This document shows positions 34,701-46,700 of a DNA stretch of 64,000 nt, piece by piece (position 1 is the first letter of the stretch; the number at the start of each line of letters is the position of its first letter). The stretch lies in contig NC_051090.1 of the NCBI RefSeq assembly GCF_901709675.1, forward strand, positions 3,159,342-3,223,341, given 5' to 3'. This DNA is from Syngnathus acus. Its lineage: Eukaryota; Chordata; Actinopteri; Syngnathiformes; Syngnathidae. A program made the translations under genes and the position numbers. The notes beneath the pieces were generated by a model that saw only the letters and a program-made list of their open reading frames with translations, was not told the DNA's origin and did not search any database.

Positions 34701-37700
34701 GTGCTGATGTGGCGGCCCGTGCGACGGGTGGCCCTCGGCGACGCCGGCCATGTGCGGGTGGCGGTAGCGGTGGCGCTGTTCCCGGAGGATGGTGAGGCGC
34801 AGGAGCTGGCACGGCTGCTTGAGGGTGGCCACGGCGTAGCAGTGGGACACGTTGCTGATGTCGATGCCGTTCACCTGATCGAAATCGGCAAACGTTGTCG
34901 TTATTTTCAATGAATCCCTCGATGATTAAAATAACGGTGATACCTTGAGGATCATGTCCCCGGGGAGCAGTCGGCCATCTCGAGCGATGACCCCCTCCCT
35001 GTAGATGTCTTGAATGAGGATGCGCACCAGCGGCGTCTCGTTGCCGCCGACGATGCTGATGGCGAGCGGCTCGGTCGGATCCGCCCGCGTGATTTTGATA
35101 CTGGTCACTTCCCCGTCGGGGATCAAGTGGTGGAGCTGAGGCAGAGCCAACACTGAGGGAAGAAGAAAAGTTTGAGTGCAGCTGTACTTTGCAAAGAAAT
35201 AAAAAGCCAAGTTAAACAGGAGAGAAGTTTGGGAAGATGGCGGAGCAGCTGTCTCGACTCCCTCAGGTTACTCAAACAAAACGCTACGAGCCAAGAAAAA
35301 GCAAAAAGGCGCTTGGCTTGTTGTCCTCGCTTGATGTTTGTGCAATTAGTCACCTACATCTGTACGCAATGTGCTTGGGAACGATCTCCAACTACAAATC
35401 TCCGCCGCTGTTACACGCCAGTGTTGTTGTTGTTGCAAAATGGAGCGTTTTCCAAGCACTGATTGGGAAGAAAAAAAAGACATCCTTCATTTCGCTGTGC
35501 GTGCAGCGCTGCAATTTCGAAACGTATTCATCATCATTCAACTTTTTCAAATCTTGCCTCCCACGAGGAACATATTGCGTTAACAAAAACAGTGCAGCTC
35601 AGCCTCTGCGAGTGATGTCATTTGCTTGATTTTGGACATTCCTAAAAACTAAAAAACTGGGCTTCACTGCATCCAAAAAAATGAATTGTTAGTTTTATCC
35701 AATTGAGACAACTCAGCGTGACAGAAGTGGATTTTGGCCCGCCGCCACGAGCCCTCGACCACCAAAATGATGCATCCCTGCTTTTAGTTATTGTTTCGAG
35801 ATGAAAAATGTCTTCTGGTCCCTCCGCGGCGTGTTGTCCGTTCCCCCTCGGTCGTGTTACGCTTTTGCCGTTTCCAGAGTCAATATTTTGAGAGCGTATT
35901 GCTTCAAGATGGTTAGCGCACGGTACTATATCGGCCACGGCTGTGAGGCAGACGTTCTGACCACTTGTCCACCGTGTCGCTCTGTCTACACAGTCAATGA
36001 TACACATGTCCCATTTCAAGTTAATTATCAGCAAAGGCTAATGGGTCCAGCAGGTAGCACGTGGCTTCCTCCCCGGGGACATTCCGTCAAAGTAACTGAC
36101 AAAGGAAGACATTTCTGCGCCAGATCCCGCGGCTGTCCGAAAGCGCCTCGGGCGAACGCTCTCCCCCACGTCCTGATTTCGCCTCCCGCGACCAACTCTT
36201 ACGCAACGTGCAGCTGAATTATTAAAAGGAACATCTGCTTGGGCTCGGAGCCGTGTCACCGTCCTTGTTTCAGCTGGGGGAGCGTCACAAATACACTTCG
36301 GGGAATCGTAAAGTGCACATGAGGCAGTTCTCCCTCTGGGCTCTTTGCTGGCCAGTTGTGGTCACCTCGACTGGCTTTTATTTTTTAAAACATATTAGCT
36401 GTCCTAATATAAATGTTTCAGCACATTTACTTTACCAATGGTGAGGAAATTCTGTCTGTACAATGTCGTGGGAGATTCTCAGTTTCCAAAAGACACGTTT
36501 AATTTGATTTTAATAATAATATGCATGTGAGTCCGGTTATATTGTGTGTCTACATGTGTTGCTCCACCGTTAGTGGCATTTCCGATTATGTTGGCTAAAA
36601 CAAAGTTCATTGTTTTTTTGTTGTTGTTTTGACAGTCAACAAGTAAGAGTGGCACGAAACAACTTCAACCCTGTTTGTATATATTATATGTACAACTATT
36701 TTATACAAAAAAAACTTGTGCAGTCGGTACAAGAATGTCAAAAGACTTAAAAATTCCTGGCAATCTCCATAATTGGCCCAAAATGAGCACACGAAAATCT
36801 CAAAGCATAATAAAATCCAACAAGGAAGGCCTGAGGAATGGGATTAAATGGTATCCATTGCTGCATAACAAGCAAAAAGATTCCAAAAGGTACTCCTCGC
36901 TATGCCGTGCCGTACCTCCTTGTGGCACGCTGGAATTCCTGGCATTGTCCCGTTCTTCCAAGGTCTCATGGTTGACGGCAGTGCCGCTCTTGGTCCTCCG
37001 CAGGACGCTGAACGCCCGGTTGAGCCTTCGGAAAGAACGACTCCGCACTGGAAAAGGCAGTTTGAAGAGTGAGGCTGAGTGGGACTTTATAGACACCAGG
37101 AGACAACATGCCCGGACATGTCTGCAAAGGGGCTAAGGAGGTTTGCACCTGATTGGTTAACCACAAATCCTGAAATCAAATGGAAACCCTTGGAGGATAC
37201 ATTGTGGAAGTCCCAAAAATACACATTTGTAATTAGCCGACTCGATTTGTGCTATGCTTGCGTAACGATAACACCCTCATCCCCATGTTGATGGTCACAT
37301 TGAAGGGGAAAACTCTGAGATGTTTGGGCTTCAAATATGACGTAGGTCTTGGAACTTTTATGAACTTCATTCTGGTAACATTATTTGGCTTAGTATAATT
37401 TTTCAAAAGTTTAAGAAAAACTTTAAAAAGAAAGCAAAAAGCGTAACCTCCCCGCCCCCCACATCACTCACCGCTCCCTAGCCGCCCTGCACGGAACGGA
37501 GGAGATGCGATGGCTCCTGACAGCCGCATTATTCTTTAAAAGCTGCGGTGGCTGCTGGCCGTGACAGCTTGCTCAGCGCTGGTGACGCGCACGATAAAGT
37601 GCTGCTCGACGTCATTTGGAGTCCCCCATGACTGAACGCTCAACTTATGGGTGGGGACTTTTGACGGCGTTCAGGTGGGAAATGTTGTCACTTCAAACGC

Positions 37701-40700
37701 ATGCTAGCACTGGCTATATTTAAACTCCATCAACTTTGATTTTTATTCTCTTTGACGAAGTAATGTGCTTATTGGGCAAAATAGTGATTTATCTAAGTTG
37801 ATCGATTGTAACCAAGATCGTAGATCTAGGCTAAAAGGACCTTGAAATCGAAATGAAAGACTTTGTCAAGATGTGTAACTCACACTCACTCTTCTTGCTG
37901 CTGCAGCGGGCCGCCAGGCTGCCGGTGCTGCCCGACTGGCTGTGTTCTTCCATGCTGGCGTCGAAGGCCGGGTTGACCAGACCCGCCTCGTCTGACAGCA
38001 GGGCCACGGCGGCGGATGCCGGGCCGTCGCCGGGCAACGTGGCGATGGTGAGTTCCGATGTGCTGTCGGTGCACTCGCCCTCTTGAGAGCGTCGCTTCCT
38101 GTCCGCCGAGAGTCCATAGTGAGAGGCGCCTTTACACCTTAATCGAAAAAGAGGGGGGGGGCGTGTCAGACGATATGTCGGACAAATTATGCGTGGGTGA
38201 TATTTTCATGAATCTTTTGTTATGAATAATGTGTCCAAGAAGTTGCTCTGGGTAAAAGTCAATAAATTCACGAGGGGGAATTGAAAAGGTCACTGCATGG
38301 TGTTCTCGTGCAGTATTTTCAAACGCGAGTCAATGAAGACAAGATTGAGCTGGTAAAAACAAATGAAATAAGATAATACAAAATAATCAGTCTCTGTACA
38401 CAATTAAGATACCGAAATTCACCTTATCCACGCAAAATGGTACACATTCTTACCATGAAAGGTAATTGAATCCGGTTGCCAGCAGTGGGCGTCATTGAGT
38501 CCTTTTTTTTCAACAATAGTCGACAATTGTTACAAAAACGAACAATTTCCAAATGTCCCAATAAACCACACATTTCGCCAAAGTCCACTCTACTTGCGAT
38601 CGCGATCAAACCAGAAAGAGCGAAACAGGAAGTGACATCTGTAGATACGACGTCATCAATGACACAATTTAAAAAAAAAACGTTAACAAATTAAATTCGA
38701 AGATCATTATGTAACCACTCTACCTTTAACTAACTTAAAGGAGAAATATGTATAAAAAAAACTAACTATTGCCTTCAGTGCAACACAATCACAGTAAAAA
38801 AAAAAGAGCAGACTTCCTGTTATGTAGTTTAGGGGTCCCAAATACTCCCAAGACAAATACGACAGACAACCACAGTGTAAACAGATTTTTCAGAGCCAGG
38901 TAGCACAATGCCAGCAAATCCATTTTCCCCCTCCATCTACTTTTTCATCTGAGACAGAAAATAGCTCCGCCTCGCCTCCCTCCACTCGTCTCTGCGGAGC
39001 CATCAGCGTGGACATTAACTGGGCCGTAATGAGCTGGATCAAACCCAAACTCGGAGAAGAAAAATCCATTCTCTGGGCCCAAGGACGGGGGGTAAGAAAA
39101 AAAAAATCAAAAATAAGACAAAGCGAAGGCCTGCAGAGAACTGGCTGACCTGACTGTGTCCAAATTTCACTCGGGAAAAAATGATCCTTTGCCTCTACAT
39201 ATCACTGACATCTTTTACTTTCAGTTACAGATCACACAGCAAGGTGGAAGGAGCTTTACACAAAGACCCCCCCCCCCCCCTTCCTGAGTCGCCATCGATC
39301 GCATCGAGCCGCCGCACTCTTACGTAACACTGCCGGGGCCTGCTTCCGAGAGTTATTCCTGCTCGTTCAGTTAGTAAATTGAATGCCATCAAGCATGTCG
39401 CTGCGGCAACATGGAAGTTAACCTGCTAAAGTGGTTGAATAGAGCAATGTGTCAATCCACTTCAGAGAAAGTGGGGGGTGCCAGTGCAGTCTCGATGCTC
39501 CGTAGGACACAAGCAGCAGGGAAACGTCTTTAGCAGAGGCGTTTCTGTCACTGGCGGAGCGAGGATTTTTTTCCTGGGGGAGCAATGGATATCTCAGGGT
39601 GTCCGCAAAACTAAACAAAAAATGCTGATGAAGATTCATTAAGTCCCCCATGGGGGATGGGTGGAAATTTTGGAAAAAAACATCCCAGAAAAAAAAATGG
39701 CAACCATCAATCTTCCTTGGCACCTGGAGGTCCAAGCATATTTCAAATTCAGGGGAGGCCAGTGCCCTCGCAGCAACCCCATTAGCGCCGCCACTGTCTT
39801 AATTCATGAATATAGTCCTTAAGTAGTATATATGGAAAAATACACAAATTTTACATTTACGCTTTATATACTTACATTCTTTTATTTTATTACAAAACAT
39901 TTTTCCTACTCATCAAAAACATGGCAAAAACAAAAAAGTCGAAATTCTATTCATTTCAAAGCTCGCGGAATGAGCTAAACTGGTGTGAAGAAATTTGCAT
40001 AATATGTCTTGAACAGGCAAAGAGAATATATTTAGTGACACTTCACAAGGAAAATCAGCTTCACAGCACAGTTGGTGCTTGTTTGAAGTGAAAATGTGTT
40101 TATTAATAACTTTGTCTTGTATCTTAAGGGGACGGGGTCTTTCAAGCAGTCATATTGATGTCTACATTTTGTTTATATATATATTTTAGCGAGAAAAGCA
40201 TGACTGACTGAATGGTGTCTGCCGCTGCAGAATGGATGCCGGCGAAGATTGCCAGTCACTTTGAGATATTTTAATTTTCCCTCCGTTATGCCGCACTAAA
40301 ATAAACATCGCAAAACATCTGCGCGACAAACATCATTGTTCGTCTCCCCCAGGCGGCTCAGTGGATGCTTGTTATTAGCGCCGCCGTATCCTCGGCTGGC
40401 CTCGTCCTCGCATCATTCCTCAGATGCTGGACGGGATGAGGCGCGAAAGATACCCGGCGCCCGGTCTCCAAGTGCAGTCACAATTACCCACAATGCTCTG
40501 GGGCGTGCCTGGATGTGACACAAACTGCCATATTCTTGCGCTGGGAAATAAACAGCCGGCTCACAAGTCATCAAAGCCTGCGAGACTCTGCAATCCTCTT
40601 TGGGGCGCGAATGGATTATCCGTACTAACCCACATACTCTCCGCTCCCTGGCTGACGACCGACACCATGTCGCAAATTAACACCCCCCACACACACACTA

Positions 40701-43700
40701 TACACTAACCACCATCGCAGCTGTCGAGATGACGGCGGGTGAAAAGAGTCGCATTCTCACAACCCGCAGGAAGGCCTGGAAGGTTGTTTAAAGACGAGAA
40801 AATCTCTCATCTGTCCACCGTTACAGATGTTAAATTTAAAAAGGAGAAAATGTCGTCACCGTTTATCATTGTAGAAACAAGTCAAATATAAAATAAGAGA
40901 TTTTACACCAGTTCCCCATTATGGAGAGCCAATTACCATTAATTTAATGCCATTTTAAGGAAAACGCGTAAGCTGACAAGACACGAGGCCATCGTACTTG
41001 TTTCTCTCTAGCAAATACGCTTCACGTTATCTTTCCACACGTCATCACCTTAAAATATTTGCGTCTTTTGTCTGCCGCCCGTCGACAACAAATCGACACG
41101 CAAATCCTCGAAGAGCACTCCGCCGCTTCCCCCGTCTCAAATTCATCGATCGTAAAAATCAACGGACGTCGTTGCCAATTTAAGACTGACAGCCAATTTT
41201 CCCAAGCGCTGGGAAAATACATCAACGACACCTGACACGTAAAAAGCTGAGTGGGGGTGAAATAAATAAAATAAAATAAAGGGGGGGAAAAACATCTGCG
41301 GTGTCTCTGCCAGCCCAGAGGACGCCTGCGGCTATTTCTCATGGAAGAATGTGCGAAAAACAATGAGAAGGAATTTGCATGGGAGAAACCGCCAACAGGA
41401 ACTCCAATGCAGATAGAAAAATGGCGCAATACTGTGCAGAAAAATCTATTTTTGAAACCCAAATTTTGTCCTAGGTTAGTTTTTTCATCACATGCTCGTC
41501 TCAGCAATGCAGCAGATGCTCAAAGTTGCGCCGGAACGGCTCTCGGGAGTGATAACGGCGGCGTAATCCCGTTAATGGCGAATTAGAGAGGTGTTTATCA
41601 GAAGGAGGCGTGTCGATTGGATCCGCATGTCGGTCCCATCTGCTGCACGGGATGCAGCGTGACCCAAATACAAAAAAGCAGTGCAAGTGTCTGCTGTCTA
41701 TTTTTCTTTGCAAGGCGCAGAGCAGATTTGGTGCGCTGGGTCAACTGAGTCATGGCTTTCCCGCCCAATCAATATGTCCAATCATGAGAGGCGCTGGCCT
41801 CCTGATCGCACTGGAAGCCATCGTGATCGCACGAATCTCAGTCCGCTATGTGAACCGATCCGCTCGAGGCAGTTTGTCAGCATCCACTGTACTCTTTTGT
41901 CACGATGATTTTGTCCACCTCAACCGTGGCCAATTTCCCTGACTTGAACTGTTGTAATCCTCTCAGGCCCATGCTTGGGGCTCCATCTCACGTGACTCAG
42001 TGACCCCCCACGTGCTGCCAGGCGGCCAACCCTGACCCCGAAGCCTCGGCGCTGACTCGCGTGAGGGATTAACGCCGGCCGCCGCTTGTCACTTACGCTG
42101 TTGCAGACGAGCCAAAAAGGAGCGATGAGGAAAGGCCGACATTTGCAGGCGGGGAGGGGGGTCAACAGATTTAACCTTCTTAAGCCATCTGGGTGATAAA
42201 AAGCCCTCGAATGATTCAGGAGCTGATATTAAAGCATTTGGGAGGAAATACGGAGAAGTTTATTGACGAGCCCGGCTCTCCTTTCCCACTCGCCAGGGCG
42301 TCGGAAACAAAACGACGGCTTAAACCGAGGTGACATAACGAGGGTACAAACGACGTCACTCCTCGTCTGACCCGCCGCTCACTTCACCGCATGAATAAGT
42401 GAACGCAGCATGCATGATTCAGATGCCCTGCGTGTGCGCACACGTCTGTTTTACGTCAGCAAGCGACATTAACTTGGATTCTTTGATTCATTTATGAGAG
42501 CTGGAATCGATCCACTCAACTGCATGAGATTCAAACTTGAGGATAGTTGAGGTGTCGGGTGACGGATTACATAAGGCCTTAGCCGTCCATACGTCTGGAT
42601 AGAACGAGACGGGGGCCCGGACAAAAAGTCTAATTAGTTGAGCGATTGAGTCATGAGGTGCTCAGAGCCTTTGACTCGGAACTTCTGCCGTGAAATCAGT
42701 GACTCGTACAGTTGGGATGTAGCTAGCGCGTGCCTTCCGGGTTGCTAATCCCGTTAGGGTGCGTCCAGGCTGAAGCGTGATCAAACACCGTGCAGATGCG
42801 GCATGAAGGGTGGAGAAGACGTTGGGAGAGAAATTTTTTTTTTTTTTTTTTTGGGGTTTACTTACATTAAACCACAGCCCTGTAGATGGCGCTAATCTAC
42901 AAACAGTTGATTATTTAACGGAGCGAAACGATTGCTGTCAGCACGGAAGACGAAGAAAAATGGAACGCGACCACGCTCTCCGGCCAACCGGAAAAACACG
43001 ACGTCCGCTTTTGTCCGTCATCACGGAGCGATGGCGGCTGTCACGAGAGGCGGACGCTTCCCATCGTCGACTGTGACGATTTGCCCCTAAGCTCGCCGCG
43101 CTCCAACTGACCCACATACAGTAAGTGGGCACTATTAGAAGCCAAGCGGGCGTATGTGCGGGCAGATGGAGGAGAAAAAACGCACAGGACGTGACCTTCT
43201 ACCCTCTCATCTAATGTCATCTGACGGTCGACTGAGTGGACTTCTTGGGAAACGGGCGGGGTACACGGCCGGACTCCCATTCAAGACCTTAATAGGAGTT
43301 TGCTAACATTTGGCGAAATAATTTGGAGGTGATTTGTCAGCAAAAGCAATTTTGCTAATAAATCAGGGTGTCAAACTCTGGCCCGTGGGCCAATTTTGGC
43401 CTGCAGTAATTATATTTGGCCCGCGAAGGCAAATTGTGCATCGACTTTAAGTGTCAATACTAAAATTGCAAATTGTCTTCACTTTTAAAAAAATAGAGCT
43501 GTTGCTAGCAATTTTTATTACCATTCTTTTTTTATTTTATTTGAACAGTTCTTACTAGTCTCCGATTTCAAAACTAGTTATTCATCAGTTTGTTGTGTAT
43601 TCTATACTGTATATAATATGAGAAGTAATATTTATTTGGGTTGATGGTTATAATGGCCCTGCGAAGGAATCTATGACTACAATGCAGCCCGCGACAAAAA

Positions 43701-46700
43701 TAAATTTGACACCCCTGTAATAAATCCTCTATTAATATTGTGTGTCGTCATTTGGGTCACAGGTGAGCTGGACCATGATCAGTATTCAGGAGCCCATCAT
43801 GGCTGATTGGGTGAGAATCTGGGTCCGCCTTGGACTTTTTGCCAGCCATTCGCAGGACCCATTTACAATCAACAAACATTCATAGTCACATTTAATGGAT
43901 GGAGTCCTTAATGAAGCTAATGTAAATTTTTTTGGGGACAATGTTTAAGGAAGAGTACGGAGAGAAACGCATGCAAAAACAGAGAGCCAAGTTTCAAAGC
44001 CCAAATCTCCAGACGTCTTATCCACTCTTTCAGCGTGGAACCCAAATGTGCATTTTGTTATCAAAACTCGTTAAGCTGCCGTGTTGATTAAAAGCGCAAC
44101 ATCAAGGCTGGCTCGGTGGCAGTTTTGTGGTTCTCTGCAGCATCCAAAGAGTCCTGGAGAGCACAATGCGCTAGCTGCAGACGTCTACGATATGCGCCCC
44201 CCCCCCCCCGCTTGTCGTCACGTATGGCCAGGAGGATATTTGAGGCTAAACACATTGTTTCCACACAATCATGGATGAGTGGTGTGGAATGGGAGGAGGA
44301 TGGTGGGGGGTGGGGGGGGGCAGGTCAGGTGGGGTGTTGTTGATGTTATGGTTTGACGGCATGAGGGGTTTTGTACTCACAGCTCGGAATAGAGGATGTG
44401 CAGGTTGCCCAAATTGTCAGTGTAGTTGGCCGGGCTGAGCCAAGGCAGAACCAGCAGCAACAGAGCCTTCATGGTCACCTCCTTCCCTTCCCTTCCCTGC
44501 TCTGCTGGCTCCTCGCCGCGCTCTTCTGGCTCCCTCTTCGTTTTCTTCTACTACTCCCCACCACCCCCCAGCGCAACCACCCTCCTGCCCACCCCCCTCC
44601 TCGTCTTCCTCTTCCACCTTCACTACTTTACACTAGACCCCCACCCCCAAGCTAACCCCCACCGCATCTCCCGTATCTCTCCAGAATGAATCCTTGCCGT
44701 CCCGCAGAGCCGGACAGGTTGCTCCTCTGCCTCAAGCCGGCCAGAGGACGCTGGAGGAAGAAGAAGAAGATGAAAAAGAAGAGGGTCCCGCTATGGTTAC
44801 AGGAGGAAGAAGACAAAGTGCAGGAAGAAGAAAAAGGAGGAAGGTGGCACATTGGGACTACAATCGGAGATGTGCAGCCGCCCCCCCCTCCCCTCCCTCG
44901 TTTAATCTGCTCTGGGCAGCGGCCAGTTGTAAGAGGATTTGTGCTCGTGTGTGTTTGTCTCCATCCCCGTGTGTGTGTTGGAGACAAGCGCGCAGGCTGT
45001 GACTTATACTGCAGCAGAAACCAATGAGGAGGAGGGAGGGTGCTGGTGGTGAGATGGAGCGGACCAAATTGAGACAGGAGGAGGGGGCTACCTGCTACGT
45101 TGCTTCCATTGGCTCTTCCCTCACACACATCCACCGACATCGGGTCCAACGCACACACGTGCGCAACCTCTGCATTGGCCTACGAAGGGGAGGAGAGAAA
45201 GCGGGAGGACGAGGAAATCACCCCCCCCCCCTCGGTCCTTCTCATCGATGGACCACTCGCTGTGCAGCGGATTGGTGTGACGGTTGGAATGAACCTGCCT
45301 ACTTTATCAAGTAGATGTGCTAAAGAGCCTGCGGGAGTCAAACACAAGACGGAATCAAAGTGCCAAAAAAGATGGGAGCTGCTGTGCGGCGTTAACACAA
45401 AAAAAACACAATTTTATCTTCTTACCAGGAAAGCAAAATAGTGCAATGGAACCCCATTTTAATGAAAAGAAAATGGAGCCCAGTTTGCTCCTAAAGTTGC
45501 CATTTTAACTGCGAAACTTAAAGCAATTGGATTTTGTCAGCTAACACACTGGCTGATTTTGTTTTTAATGATCTGAAATATCACACAGGCTCCATCTCAT
45601 GCTGCGTAAATAAACGAGGCCGCGTGGACGTGCTTTGGTTACGTGACGTTTTCTTGCCCTATTTGAAGAGTCCGCAGGGTATACGCGGCGAAATGGAAAT
45701 TGCGACGGGACGCGCTTTGCGTGCGGAAAGCCACGAGGTCCCTGGAGGAGTCATTTAATAGGTTTCTACATTAATGCTCAAAAACGTTTCACGTCTCAAA
45801 TTTCCTTGTTAATTTCCCACCCACGGCGGCCGATTATTACTTTGCCGCAATAATCATCCCGCCGTCTTGCTATATTACGATCACTTTGAGCGAATAAGAT
45901 CTGAATTGAATCATCACAGTTCAGTAACACATCATTTGGCGTTCTATTCGCCCACTGATTGACTTTGACCGAGCTTTTTCTTTGGACTGAAGCGACATGA
46001 TTCCCTAATTAAGTGTTCGACTGCGCTGCTGTGCGCACCGCTGCCAACTCGCAGCCAAACGAAATGAACCCGAATTCCAAGCAAGTCCCGACACGATCAA
46101 CCGTCAATGCCGGCGGCGAGAACCGACGGCGTCCATTTTGCATGTGTTTGTGCCTTGAATAACTATTCGTCAACACTCTGATACCAAGCAGGATTCAACA
46201 AGCGTGAAAGCAGCAATGCGACCAGATGGCGCGGCACGGCACGGCGGTCTCAACCATGACAACATTTGAATCGCTGCCAGATTGCTCCCTGACCGTGTTG
46301 CCAGCCCCTCCCCACTGTGGGAAGTGTGGCGGGGGGTGTCATACGCAAGAACGGTTTATAATTACTTCCTATTCCGAGTTACCGTGAGAATCTGTCTCCC
46401 CCACCACATAGCGACGAGCACAACAATGTGACAAGAGGAGATAAACATGCTAACATTAGCTGGTAGTGCTAACCCCACGCTCGTCACTCGCTAGCTGATT
46501 GCCACGCTCAAAGTTGTCAAAGATAAACATGCTAGCATTAGCTGCTAGTGCTAACCCCATGCTCGTCACTCGCTAGCTGATTGCCACGCTCAAAGTTGTC
46601 AAAGTCGCCAAAACTTTCTCAAAAACGTTTCAAGGTACATCGTGCTTTTGTTTAAATAATCAAAGATCCCGAATTACAATGCAACTTTTTGCCCCGTTTC

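Noticed and set aside
34488-34913. 141-codon plus-strand ORF
   Set aside because: Antisense shadow of lnx1 exon 6 (PDZ1/PDZ2).
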